64,000 nt of DNA from G965261055 sp965261055 [NCBI: Fibrobacteria bacterium] (GTDB lineage: Bacteria; Fibrobacterota; Fibrobacteria; UBA11236). The notes under the pieces were generated by a model. The model had not been told where the DNA came from. It made no database searches and saw only the letters and a list, made by a program, of their open reading frames with translations. The stretch is from assembly GCA_965261055.1 (NCBI GenBank), contig OZ253440.1:1054001-1118000 (forward strand), written 5' to 3'. The position numbers were made by a program, and so were the translations under genes. Every line of letters begins with the position of its first letter. Within the stretch, counting starts at the first letter, position 1. Positions 25,647-34,975 of this stretch are shown one piece after another.

Positions 25647-27596
25647 TTAAACAGTCCTTAATCTTAATTTTTGAATCCAAAGAACAGAAATAAACAAACA
25701 ACTTCCTAAACAATATCCAGTCCAAGGAAAATCACCTAAATAAAGTACTTTTGAAACAATTTGTGGTTGAAACAAAACAAAAGAAGCCAGTCCGAACAGA
25801 CAACCTTCTAAAAGTTTATTCTTAGTTAAACAAAAATTTTGTATCACACTTACAAAAGAAAAACTTGCTAAAATCGTCATCAAAAAGATAACAATCATTT
25901 GAAAGACACTACTAATTTGATGCAAAATAATTAAAGGATTAAAAATAAACATAAAAGGAATAATCGCCGTTCTAATGTCATAAGAAAATGCTTGCAATCC
26001 TGTAGCGATAGGGGAAGATCCCGAAATCGCAGATGCAGCATACGAAGCAACTCCTACAGGTGGAGTATCATCAGCTAAAATCCCAAAATAAAAACAGAAC
26101 AGGTGTGCCGAGATAATAGGTATTTGGTAGCCTTGTAAAGCAGAAGTTTGTAATAAAGCAGGTACAGTTAATGAGGCCATGACAACATAAGTCGCCGTCG
26201 TTGGCAATCCCATTCCTACAAACAGGCTAAGAATCGCCGTCAAAAAAAGCATTAAGAAAATATTATTGAAAGACAAAAACTCAATAATACTATTAACCTG
26301 TCCTCCTAAACCTAAGCTAACAACAGAGACAATAATTCCAGCTCCAGCAGTAGCCAAAGCAACTCCCACCATATTTTTAGATCCAACTTCTAAAGAAGCG
26401 ATACACAATTTTAAAATATTTTTGCATTTCTGTACCAATGATTGTTTAGATTTTTGAAAAAATTCTTTTCCTATAATTAAAACAACCATAGAAATAATAG
26501 AGAAGAAGGCTGCTTTGCCTGCGGAAGAACGCTGTATTACAAGTTGATATAATAACAGGAAAATAGGAATTAAAAAATGTATCCCAGACTTAAGCACTAT
26601 AAATACAGACTCTAATTCTTTTTTAGGAATCCCTTTTAAATTAGCTTTAGTCGCTTCAATGTGTGTAACATAAAACAGAGTAATATAACTCACAAAAGAA
26701 GGAATACTAGCTGCAATAATCACATCAACATAAGAAACATTAGGAATCATTGCTGCCATAATAAAAGCTGCAGCTCCCATAATAGGAGGCATAATTTGAC
26801 CATCCGTACTAGCTGCAACTTCTATTGCCGCGGCTTTTTCAGAGGAATAGCCTACTTTCTTCATTAGAGGAATCGTGAATGTTCCTGTTGTTACTATATT
26901 CGCAATACTAGAGCCTGAAATAATTCCTGTTAAACCACTAGCTATTACTGCTGCTTTAGCTGGACCTCCTTTAAAATGTCCAACCAAAGTTAAAGCTAAA
27001 CGAATAAAAAACTGTCCACCACCCGTCTTTTCAAGGAACGCTCCAAACAAGACAAACAAAAAGACAACATTAGCAGAAACATCTAGAGGCGTTCCAAAAA
27101 CCCCTTCGTTTGTCAAATAAGTTTGCCCAATAATACGCGATAAAGATGCACCTTTAAAAGCTAAAAACGAAGGCAAAGAACTTCCTAAGAAAAGATAAGT
27201 TAAAAAAAATAAAGCAGTAATACTTAATGCAGGACCAATCACTCGACGGCAAGCCTCTAATAAAATTAAAATAAATGCAAGCCCAATCAAAATATCTAAG
27301 AATAAAGGATCTCCAGAGCGAAAAATAACTATAGCGGGATTTACAAGTAAATAACATAAACCCACTAATACAGTCATTATTAAAAGACTGTTTATGATTC
27401 TTTCTAATACTGTAAAATTGTTTAATAAAGGTTCGCCCGTAAGAGACTTCTTTCTTCTAAATGAATACAAACTAAAAACAAGGACAAGTGCGAATCCAAG
27501 ATGAATAATGCGAATTAACCTAGAATCTAGTAACAACCAACTCGCTGCTGACAATTGGAATAAAGACCAAAAAACAGCAACCGTTTTAACAAACAT
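25647..27596 (-). CDS. TRAP transporter fused permease (4TM/12TM)
   Basis: This is a 649-residue polytopic membrane protein of the TRAP family with small (DctQ-like) and large (DctM-like) subunits fused, as is usual for TAXI-type systems. The N-terminal third has four or more hydrophobic segments. The DctM core has the signatures GAFLEKTGGGQFFI, GGPAKAAVIASGLTGIISGSSIANIVTTG, TDGQIMPPIMGAAAFIMA, and late GMGLPTTATYVVMASLTVPAL and DDTPPVGVASYAASAI. It should use an ion gradient to import an organic acid delivered by the binding protein encoded just upstream (eight-base gap). The substrate is unknown; TAXI systems are often linked to glutamate or other dicarboxylates. Confidence 0.94.
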   Translation of the reverse strand: MFVKTVAVFWSLFQLSAASWLLLDSRLIRIIHLGFALVLVFSLYSFRRKKSLTGEPLLNNFTVLERIINSLLIMTVLVGLCYLLVNPAIVIFRSGDPLFLDILIGLAFILILLEACRRVIGPALSITALFFLTYLFLGSSLPSFLAFKGASLSRIIGQTYLTNEGVFGTPLDVSANVVFLFVLFGAFLEKTGGGQFFIRLALTLVGHFKGGPAKAAVIASGLTGIISGSSIANIVTTGTFTIPLMKKVGYSSEKAAAIEVAASTDGQIMPPIMGAAAFIMAAMIPNVSYVDVIIAASIPSFVSYITLFYVTHIEATKANLKGIPKKELESVFIVLKSGIHFLIPIFLLLYQLVIQRSSAGKAAFFSIISMVVLIIGKEFFQKSKQSLVQKCKNILKLCIASLEVGSKNMVGVALATAGAGIIVSVVSLGLGGQVNSIIEFLSFNNIFLMLFLTAILSLFVGMGLPTTATYVVMASLTVPALLQTSALQGYQIPIISAHLFCFYFGILADDTPPVGVASYAASAISGSSPIATGLQAFSYDIRTAIIPFMFIFNPLIILHQISSVFQMIVIFLMTILASFSFVSVIQNFCLTKNKLLEGCLFGLASFVLFQPQIVSKVLYLGDFPWTGYCLGSCLFISVLWIQKLRLRTV

Positions 27597-27604
27597 TTCT
27601 CTTG

Positions 27605-28579
27605 TTATTTATCTTTAAAGCGACCTAAACCTACTTCCTTATAATAGCGAATTGCTCCAAGATGTAAAGGGGCAGATAGACCTTCCAACATATTTTCTTT
27701 TGTTAAATATTTATAAGCAGAGTGTAATTTTTTAAATTCCTCAAAATTTTCAAAAACAGCTTTTATCATTTGGTATATAACTTCTTCAGGAACATCTTCA
27801 CGCGTTGTTAAAGTTGCTTTAACACCAAATGAAGAGACATCTTTCTTTAAAGATGAAAGATAACTTTCTACTTTAATTTTGGAAGGAGCATAATAAGGAA
27901 ATTTTTTATAAAAGCTTTCATTCATATTTAAAGGAATGAACCGAAGTTTTCTTCCGCCAGACAAGGCTGATTGAATATTTCCATTAGGTTGCCCAACAGT
28001 ATAAAAGAATGCATCTAAACGGTCATCTTGTATTAAAGAAGGAGCGTCTGAAGCTTGAACAGACTCTGCAATGAAATCTTTTTGAGTCATGTTAAAAAAT
28101 GCTAAAGCATCTAAAACATTTTGCCGAGATCCTGACCCTAAACCACCAATATTCACTTTCTTACCTTTTAAATCTTGTATAGAATGTATGTTTTTATCAA
28201 TAGCAACAAGTAAGTGAACAACCTCAGAATGTATGGAAAAGACAGAGCGTAACTGTTTGTAAGGCTTTCCATTCCATTCTTCCAAACCATGATAGGCTTG
28301 ATATTGCCTATCAGATTGAACAACACCAAATTCTAACTCTTTAGAAATAATTGCATTGATATTAAAAACAGATCCACCTGTAGATTGTACTGCAACTTTA
28401 ATATTATGAGTAGATGTATTTTTATTAATTAACTTAGCAATAGCATTACCTGTAGGGTAATAAATTCCAGTTAAACTTCCTGTTCCTATCGCAACAAAAT
28501 TTGTTTTATTTGTACCACAACCCACGACTAAAAACAAGACACTCAAAATACAAATTAATTTTTCCGATACTTTCAACAT
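27605..28579 (-). CDS. TAXI-family TRAP solute-binding lipoprotein
   Basis: This is a 324-residue periplasmic binding protein. The N-terminus is a lipoprotein signal (ILSVLFLVVGCGTN, lipobox with Cys at about 21), followed by the TAXI core. Signatures are GTGSLTGIYYPTGNAIAKLIN, the VQSTGGSVFNINAI pair, FGVVQSD, SIQDLKGKKVNIGGLGSGS and DAFFYTVGQPN. It starts with a good AGGAG ribosome site. It is first in the pair with the fused permease. The 110-base gap upstream contains AATTATAATT, a possible -10 for this operon. A lipid anchor on a TAXI protein suggests tethering to a membrane of a Gram-negative cell. Confidence 0.93.
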   Translation of the reverse strand: MLKVSEKLICILSVLFLVVGCGTNKTNFVAIGTGSLTGIYYPTGNAIAKLINKNTSTHNIKVAVQSTGGSVFNINAIISKELEFGVVQSDRQYQAYHGLEEWNGKPYKQLRSVFSIHSEVVHLLVAIDKNIHSIQDLKGKKVNIGGLGSGSRQNVLDALAFFNMTQKDFIAESVQASDAPSLIQDDRLDAFFYTVGQPNGNIQSALSGGRKLRFIPLNMNESFYKKFPYYAPSKIKVESYLSSLKKDVSSFGVKATLTTREDVPEEVIYQMIKAVFENFEEFKKLHSAYKYLTKENMLEGLSAPLHLGAIRYYKEVGLGRFKDK

Positions 28580-28689
28580 ATAAAACTCCTATGATAAATT
28601 CACTTTAAAAATTAGCTTTTAAAAAATACTTTTCAAATTATAATTCAAAATAAATCTTTATAATTCAGTATTAAATCTATTCTATCTGA

Positions 28690-29544
28690 TTATTCTTTTT
28701 GCAAAGAAATAAAGCGATTTACTTTAGCATAATCTTGTGTAATCATAATATTGGTAAAACCTAAATTCTCTCCTAAGGATTGTATAGCTGAACTTTGATT
28801 AAAACCAGTCTCTAAAAGAAGAACACCTTTAGACTTTAAATGAGAATAAGTTTGTGTTAACAAAAGTTCAATACACTCCAAGCCAGTTTTTCCGCCAACC
28901 AAAGCAATACGCGGATCCCAGTTCTTAATTTCAGGTTCTAAATTATTATATTCTTCTTCAGAAATATAGGGAGGGTTGGAAACAATAATGTCCCATTTTT
29001 GGTTTTCTGAAAAGCTAGAAAACAAATCACTTTTAACTAATTTACCTTCAATCTCAAGAGAGTTCATTTTTGCATTTTCAGCTGTGAGCTCCAGTGCAAA
29101 GTCGTCTACATCACAACCTTGTATTTTAATATTAGACGATTCTTTTAAAATCGACAATAAAATTACTCCAGATCCTACACCTACCTCAAGAACTTCAGGA
29201 TAACTTTTCATCTTAATTTGCTCAAGAGTTAAATCAACAAGAATCTCCGTTTCTTTTCTAGGAATTAAACAATTATTATTTGTTTTAAAAACTCCATACC
29301 TAAAGTGAGTGTGACCTAATATTCGCTGAATAGGTTCTCTTAAACCTCGACGCCAAACCATTTTTCTAAAAGAATTTAATTCGTCTATTACAAGGAGTCT
29401 CTCAAATTGAACATACAAATCAATACGACTTATTTTCAAGCATTCACTTAAAAGTAATTGGGCATCAAGTCTGGCTTCTTCAATACCTTTATCTTTAAAG
29501 TACTCTATTGTTTTGTTTAAAACAGTAAGAATAGTATTAGACAA
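28690..29544 (-). CDS. prmC: Peptide chain release factor N5-glutamine methyltransferase
   Basis: PrmC methylates the glutamine of the GGQ motif in release factors RF1 and RF2. The 284-residue length is normal. The N-terminal helical bundle includes EARLDAQLLLSECL. The Rossmann methyltransferase domain has PRKETEILVDL, VLEVGVGSGVILLSIL (SAM binding) and the catalytic ISNPPYISEEEY motif. The usual partner prfA is not adjacent. It is preceded immediately by a DnaQ-like exonuclease gene (stop and start abut), so the two are probably co-transcribed. Confidence 0.94.
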   Translation of the reverse strand: MSNTILTVLNKTIEYFKDKGIEEARLDAQLLLSECLKISRIDLYVQFERLLVIDELNSFRKMVWRRGLREPIQRILGHTHFRYGVFKTNNNCLIPRKETEILVDLTLEQIKMKSYPEVLEVGVGSGVILLSILKESSNIKIQGCDVDDFALELTAENAKMNSLEIEGKLVKSDLFSSFSENQKWDIIVSNPPYISEEEYNNLEPEIKNWDPRIALVGGKTGLECIELLLTQTYSHLKSKGVLLLETGFNQSSAIQSLGENLGFTNIMITQDYAKVNRFISLQKE

Positions 29545-30186
29545 CTACAACCCACTAAACTTTAAAAAAGGTCCATGTATCTTTTCTAAGCTAGTACTAA
29601 TTTGGTCTAACTGTAAATCTTTATCTTCAAAACGCTTTTTAAGACAAATACTAAAAATCTCTTTCAAAACTTTACAATCATACAATGCTCTGTGTAAGGC
29701 ACCTGATCCAACATCCAAATTCATTTGAGAACTCAAGATTCTTGCTAACTGACCCAATTTTTGAGAAGGTGATTCTGGCATTATCTTTTTTGTAATTTTT
29801 AAATTATCAACGACAGGGGACCCTATCAAAGGTATTTTATGATCAACTAAAGCTTTTTTGATAAATTTTATATCAAATGGTGCATGATGAGCAACTAGGA
29901 TAGAACTCAAACCGCAAAACCGAATAAACTTTCTAAGCACAGAATCAATTGCAGGAGCATCTTCCACCATGTCATTTGTAATACCATGAATTGCGGTGGC
30001 TTCCTTTGGGATAAAGCAATTCGGTTTAACCAAACTTGAAAAAGTCTGGGTCGTCTTAGAAATAAGTTTAGAGCCTTCTTTTTCAAAAGTGAATTTAACA
30101 CCCGCTATTTCAACAATTTTATGCTTAGTCACATCCAAACCCATGGTTTCGACATCAAAAGCAATGAATGTTCCGTAAGGTTCCAT
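29545..30186 (-). CDS. DnaQ-like DEDDh 3'-5' exonuclease
   Basis: This is a 213-residue stand-alone exonuclease of the DNA polymerase III epsilon family. Exo I is FIAFDVETMGLD, with a hydrophobic-rich IVEIAGVKF strand after it. Exo II is LVAHHAPFDIKFI, and Exo III is GALHRALYDCKVL, with the His of the DEDDh class. It could proofread for the replicase or act in RNA or DNA processing, as such single-domain proteins do. The clamp-binding motif was not identified. It sits between the PpiD-like gene (one-base gap) and prmC (directly abutting). Confidence 0.88.
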   Translation of the reverse strand: MEPYGTFIAFDVETMGLDVTKHKIVEIAGVKFTFEKEGSKLISKTTQTFSSLVKPNCFIPKEATAIHGITNDMVEDAPAIDSVLRKFIRFCGLSSILVAHHAPFDIKFIKKALVDHKIPLIGSPVVDNLKITKKIMPESPSQKLGQLARILSSQMNLDVGSGALHRALYDCKVLKEIFSICLKKRFEDKDLQLDQISTSLEKIHGPFLKFSGL

Positions 30187-30187
30187 A

Positions 30188-32029
30188 TTAATTATTTAAA
30201 GCTAAATCAAATTTGTTTTCAATATTTAATTTTTGTTTCTGATTATTATTGAAGTTATAGGAAAGCACACCTAGACCAACAAGTTGAAAAGGCTCTGGTA
30301 ATAAGTTCTTCTCGTTATATTCTAAAAAACTGTATTTAATATTTCTCTTTGTTGGATACGCAACAATAGCACCATCATCCACAACTTCAACAGAACCCCA
30401 CTGTTTTAATGGTATTTTTAAAAAAGCTGAAGCAGCAACTTGCTGATACCCTATTTCAAAATCCCATGATTTTGTATTAATATCTTTTCCAGAACTGTAA
30501 GTCGCTCCATTTATATTTTTAGCTAATTTTTTAATTCTTTGTTTTTTAATTCTAGGCAAAAGTTTTTCCAATTTTTGTTTAGCCAATTTTTGTTTCTTTG
30601 ATTTGATCAAAGCTTCTTTAACTTTATCTTTAGCTCTAACAAAATAAGCTTCTTCTGTAGAAAAAAATTGATCCTTCTGAAAAATGTACACAGAAGTAGA
30701 AAATTCATTAGGAAGAGTAGAGGATAAAGCACCTTCTTCTGAATTACCAAAAGCAAAGGAATGGAGTCCACTTATAAAATCACCCGAAATAGGAGAAAAT
30801 TCCCAACGGTCAAACCTTAACCCCTTAACCTCTTGAAATTCATTTGGATGCTTTTTCACCAAAAATTCTAAAATGTTTTCTTCGTTTAAGCTCTCTTGCC
30901 TTAAATTCTCAACATACTGCTTAACTGAATCTATTGTTTCAACTCCAACTTGTGGCTTAAGCAATATATGACTTACTTTTATTTTTTTCTTACGACCTTT
31001 TCCTTTAATAGCATCGCAACGGATAATATGCCAACCATAACGCGTTAGTACTGGTTTAGAAATCTCACCTTTTTTTAAGGAAAAAGCAACTGCTTCAAAT
31101 TTAGAGACAAAAAATCCTTTTCCTCTAAAATCACCTAAGCTTCCTTTTTTTCCTATGGTAGCTTGATCGTCAGAATAAAATGAAACCATATCATCAAAAG
31201 AAGAACCCGCTTTAATTTGAGAAGAAATATCTTCTGCTGTTTCCTCACTAGATATTGAATCTAAAGAAGAAGGCTGAACCTCTATCTTGATATAGCTCAA
31301 TTCAATAGCATCTTCTGTAAAAAGAAACTGACCTTTGTTTATTTCGTAAAATTCTTGCAAATTTTTCTCTGTCACTAAACTTGAATCAAACACAACTGAA
31401 TCTTTATGTACCTTATAAAGATTATAATCAGACTTTACTCGGGTACCATAATTATTAAAATTAGCTTCCAAATATGTAGGCTTTATAAATGAGCCCAGAT
31501 AAACTAACATTTGCTTTTGCGGAATAATTTCATTTTTTAATTGCAATTCAACATTTCTCATCATTTGACTACTCAAGACTTCTGGCTTACGAAGCCAAAT
31601 TTGGTATCTTTTCTTATCAAATTTCCCATTTGTATAAAAAGTAGTGTCTGTGTCTGCTCCTGGTAATGGTTCATTATCAAGATCTGCCCACATTTCAGCT
31701 GGAGAAGCACTTAAACCATAATCCTTAGCACTTTTTTCTGATACTGCTGATGAAATGATTTGATCATATACTTTTTTTCTAACATTTAAAGACGAAGCTC
31801 CATCTAAAGATTCCCCCTTTCTTTTTGATTGTAATTGCGACTGTTCCACTGTTCTTTGAAATTGTTCTACAGATATGGATTTTCCATCTACAGTTACAAC
31901 ATCCGTCTCATTTGAAGGTTGTATCAAAGAGTTTCCCGTTCCATCAATAAATGTTAATCCAATTAAAATAAATACTCCCAAGAAAATAATAATATACTTT
32001 GTCTTCTTCTGAATTTCATCCATGATCAT
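30188..32029 (-). CDS. PpiD/SurA-like membrane-anchored peptidyl-prolyl isomerase
   Basis: This is a 613-residue inner-membrane chaperone-like protein. After a short cytosolic tail comes one membrane helix (YIIIFLGVFILIGLTFI), then a SurA_N-type helical region with the family motif VTVDGKSISVEQFQRTV. One full parvulin (rotamase) domain follows at about 230-330 (GSLGDFRGKGFFVSKFEAVAFSLKKGE, then RYGWHIIRCD). A second, partial one starts at VSHILLKPQ. The arrangement matches PpiD, which helps newly exported proteins fold at the SecYEG exit. Start choice: Met1 or the Met two codons later, since the sequence reads MIM. It is divergent from nadB. Confidence 0.85.
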   Translation of the reverse strand: MIMDEIQKKTKYIIIFLGVFILIGLTFIDGTGNSLIQPSNETDVVTVDGKSISVEQFQRTVEQSQLQSKRKGESLDGASSLNVRKKVYDQIISSAVSEKSAKDYGLSASPAEMWADLDNEPLPGADTDTTFYTNGKFDKKRYQIWLRKPEVLSSQMMRNVELQLKNEIIPQKQMLVYLGSFIKPTYLEANFNNYGTRVKSDYNLYKVHKDSVVFDSSLVTEKNLQEFYEINKGQFLFTEDAIELSYIKIEVQPSSLDSISSEETAEDISSQIKAGSSFDDMVSFYSDDQATIGKKGSLGDFRGKGFFVSKFEAVAFSLKKGEISKPVLTRYGWHIIRCDAIKGKGRKKKIKVSHILLKPQVGVETIDSVKQYVENLRQESLNEENILEFLVKKHPNEFQEVKGLRFDRWEFSPISGDFISGLHSFAFGNSEEGALSSTLPNEFSTSVYIFQKDQFFSTEEAYFVRAKDKVKEALIKSKKQKLAKQKLEKLLPRIKKQRIKKLAKNINGATYSSGKDINTKSWDFEIGYQQVAASAFLKIPLKQWGSVEVVDDGAIVAYPTKRNIKYSFLEYNEKNLLPEPFQLVGLGVLSYNFNNNQKQKLNIENKFDLALNN

Positions 32030-32132
32030 AAATCACTCTCCTAATAAATAATAAATTTAGAAATTTAGGGTTAAATTTATGTAGTGTGAGGTTGATATTC
32101 AATAAAAAGTAATTATTTATTAATTTTAGTTC

Positions 32133-33746
32133 ATGATTTATGATTTTATAGTCATTGGCTCTGGTTTAGCGGGTCTTTCATTTGCATTAAAAGCCGCTAA
32201 ATTGGGTACTGTCCTAATCTTATCCAAATCTAACTTCAATGCAGGGTCAACAGCTCGTGCACAGGGAGGAATTGCCTCTGTCATAGATTCTAATGATAGT
32301 ATTGACTCTCATGTTCAAGATACTCTAATCGCTGGTGCTGGCCTTTGTAAAAAAGACCGTGTACAGATTTTAATCAAAGACGGTCCTCAGGCAATACAAG
32401 ACTTGGTTAATTGGGGTGTTTCTTTCTCTAAAACAAAACAAAAGTCTTTTGATCTACTCAAAGAAGGTGGACACACAAACTACAGGATTTTACATTCTGA
32501 AGATCTAACTGGACTAGAAATACAAAGAGCACTAACACAAGCCTGTCTTGATCATCCACAAATTAAAACTTTAGAAAATTACACCATCATTGATTTAATT
32601 ACTTCTAAACATTTAAAAGTAGCTTCAATTTTGACTCAATCACTCAAAAATTGTTATGGAGTCTACGCTTTAAATCAAAAAAACAACGAGGTACAAACTT
32701 TTACAGGTGGTAATACAGTTCTATGTACAGGTGGTCTAGGTCAAATTTACCAATATAGCACTAACGATACAGTTTCTACTGGCGACGGTATGGCAATTGC
32801 ATTAAGAGCTGGCACAAAGTTGGAAGATATGGAGTTTATCCAATTCCATCCTACTAGCTTTTATAATCCTGGAAAACCTATTTTTTTGATTTCAGAATCT
32901 CTAAGAGGACACGGTGGTATCTTAAGAAATAATAAAGGCATCGCATTTATGCAAAATGTCCATCCTTTAAAAGATTTAGCTCCGCGAGATATTGTTTCTA
33001 GAGAAATTGATAAACAAATCAAAGAAAGTGGACACCCTTGCGTCTATTTGGACATGAGTCAGTTTAATAAAAAAAGCTTACAAAAACACTTTCCAAATAT
33101 TTATAATCACTGCTTACAATATCATATTGAAATAAGTAAAGACCTAATCCCTGTGGTGCCTTCGGCTCATTTTTCTTGTGGCGGAATTAAAGTTAATGAA
33201 TGGTCACAAACATCTATACAAAATTTATATGCTTGTGGAGAAACAGCTAATACAGGTGTTCATGGTGCAAACCGCTTAGCAAGTAATTCTCTATTAGAAG
33301 CTACTGTTTTTTCAAATCGAGCTCTGCAAAAAATTAGCCAAAATACTCTAACCAAACCTCTTTCCATAAAAAGAATAAAACCCTGGGATGATTCTAAAGT
33401 TAAATTTAATTCTGAATTTGGACTTTATGCTTCAGCTCTACAAGGCATTCAAACAACAATGTGGAATTATGTTGGTATTGTTCGAACTAATAATCGTTTA
33501 ATTAGAGCTAAAAAACTAATACAAATTATTTATCAACAAATCACAGAAGATTACGACTCTTATAAAGTAAGTACACAACTCATTGAAATTCGAAATTTGG
33601 CTTTAATTGCCTTAGCTATTATTGAAAATTCTTTAAAGAGAAAAGAGTCTAGAGGACTGCACTATAATTTAGATTACCCTAATAAAATGGATAAAATAGT
33701 ACATTCTCAAATAACCTATACGGATATAATACAATCCATAAAATAA
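32133..33746 (+). CDS. nadB: L-aspartate oxidase
   Basis: NadB oxidises aspartate to iminoaspartate with FAD, the first step of de novo NAD synthesis. The 537-residue product has the FAD-binding start VIGSGLAGLSFALKAA, the STARAQGGIASV motif and the substrate-site elements EFIQFHPTSFYNP and ISESLRGHGGILRN. The flavoprotein C-terminal signature TGVHGANRLASNSLLEA and the helical C-terminal domain follow. The start MIYDFIVIGSG is the normal position. nadA and nadC are not adjacent. It stands alone between the divergent PpiD-like gene and a convergent lipoprotein gene. Confidence 0.95.
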   Translation: MIYDFIVIGSGLAGLSFALKAAKLGTVLILSKSNFNAGSTARAQGGIASVIDSNDSIDSHVQDTLIAGAGLCKKDRVQILIKDGPQAIQDLVNWGVSFSKTKQKSFDLLKEGGHTNYRILHSEDLTGLEIQRALTQACLDHPQIKTLENYTIIDLITSKHLKVASILTQSLKNCYGVYALNQKNNEVQTFTGGNTVLCTGGLGQIYQYSTNDTVSTGDGMAIALRAGTKLEDMEFIQFHPTSFYNPGKPIFLISESLRGHGGILRNNKGIAFMQNVHPLKDLAPRDIVSREIDKQIKESGHPCVYLDMSQFNKKSLQKHFPNIYNHCLQYHIEISKDLIPVVPSAHFSCGGIKVNEWSQTSIQNLYACGETANTGVHGANRLASNSLLEATVFSNRALQKISQNTLTKPLSIKRIKPWDDSKVKFNSEFGLYASALQGIQTTMWNYVGIVRTNNRLIRAKKLIQIIYQQITEDYDSYKVSTQLIEIRNLALIALAIIENSLKRKESRGLHYNLDYPNKMDKIVHSQITYTDIIQSIK

Positions 33747-33837
33747 GTTATTTTAAAATTATCTAAGATTTTTTGCCATAGCTTACAAAAATCAAATTTC
33801 GAAACTTCTGGGTAAAACTGCTTCCAATCATTTCAAT

Positions 33838-34902
33838 TTATTCTACACACGCTTCTTCTGTTGCTTGATTTAAGTAAGTTGAGTCTATATTGTAAATAAA
33901 CCGCCGAGATACAGTAATGTCTCTCCCAAAAAAAGTAGTGTCTGCTGCATTTTCTTGAGATCTCGTATCTAAAGAATTGGAAGGTATTTCTCCTTTAAAT
34001 ACGATACACTTTGGTGGGTCAGTCAAAAACTTTATTTTAACTGTATCACTCGCAGTAAGGACTGGTACAAGACTAAATGCTGAATCTTTAGCATCAAGAA
34101 TTGGAAGACTAAAAGGAAACTCTTCATTAGCCAAAATAGCTCTGCTTGAAAAAAAGAGGACAGATGTTTCTTTAGGTAAAGTCTCTGTAAAGGATAAAGT
34201 CTCTATAGAGTTTGTACTTTTTAAACCAAAAATACGTACGGACTCTTTAGTCTGATTAGTATAATCATAAAAATCAATAAAGCGTAATAAAACATCAGGT
34301 CTCGTAGATTTCGGTTTATGTACATACACCTCAGGTTTTGTAGGTGTCGGTAATGGAAGTAAAGAAGCTTGTGTACATATTGCTTCCGTTGCTTGGTTTA
34401 AGTAAGTTGAGTCTATATTATAAACAAATTCCCGTGTATAAGTAAAAACTGTAACACCCACTTCTGAAGGTCCAAAGGATATTTCTTCAGTGAATACAGT
34501 ATCAGTCGCATTATCATGTGATCTTACATCCAAAGAACTAGCAGGAATTGCCCCTTGAAACACTAAACACTTTGGTGGAGTACTTAAAAATATTATGTTT
34601 ACAGTATCATTTGAATCAGGAACTGGCACAAGACTAAAAGAAGTATCTTCATCTATAGGAAAATATCTTTCTAAAGGTAAACCCACTCCTTTATTAGGTG
34701 ATACCGTTATTAGAACAGCTATATTAAGTCGTATAGTTGTAGATATGTAAATTAAATCTTCGGTTTGATTCACATATCCATAAATATTCTTAAGTCTCAC
34801 AGTATCTTCTTGAGCTTTAAGGGGAAAAAGTTTACCACAACTATTAAAAATAGTGGTAATTAAAAAAATAAAAAGTAGCTTTTTCACTAAAAACTTCTCC
34901 AT
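33838..34902 (-). CDS. Lipoprotein with two tandem homologous domains
   Basis: This is a 354-residue lipoprotein: signal peptide LLFIFLITTIFNSCGK with the lipobox Cys at about 22. The mature part is built from two copies of a domain of about 150 residues. Each copy has a beta-rich start, an FSLVPV element with an SDTVxIxFL-x-PPKC core, an IP-SSLD-RS stretch, and the ending YNIDSTYLNQATE. The copies are about 170 residues apart and are visible in the DNA as near-identical 30-base stretches around 33857 and 34391. The repeated cysteine pairs may form disulfides. No catalytic motif was seen and the family is not recognised. It follows the metalloprotease gene on the same strand. Confidence 0.82.
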   Translation of the reverse strand: MEKFLVKKLLFIFLITTIFNSCGKLFPLKAQEDTVRLKNIYGYVNQTEDLIYISTTIRLNIAVLITVSPNKGVGLPLERYFPIDEDTSFSLVPVPDSNDTVNIIFLSTPPKCLVFQGAIPASSLDVRSHDNATDTVFTEEISFGPSEVGVTVFTYTREFVYNIDSTYLNQATEAICTQASLLPLPTPTKPEVYVHKPKSTRPDVLLRFIDFYDYTNQTKESVRIFGLKSTNSIETLSFTETLPKETSVLFFSSRAILANEEFPFSLPILDAKDSAFSLVPVLTASDTVKIKFLTDPPKCIVFKGEIPSNSLDTRSQENAADTTFFGRDITVSRRFIYNIDSTYLNQATEEACVE

Positions 34903-34975
34903 CGATTAAATAGATCACTGACTAATGGTTGATCATGTTCTTGATATTGGTTATAAATACTATCTAAACTACTGT

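Noticed and set aside
26266-27120. Plus-strand open frames inside the TRAP permease gene
   Set aside because: They are antisense shadows of the 649-residue permease, with no family similarity or ribosome sites.
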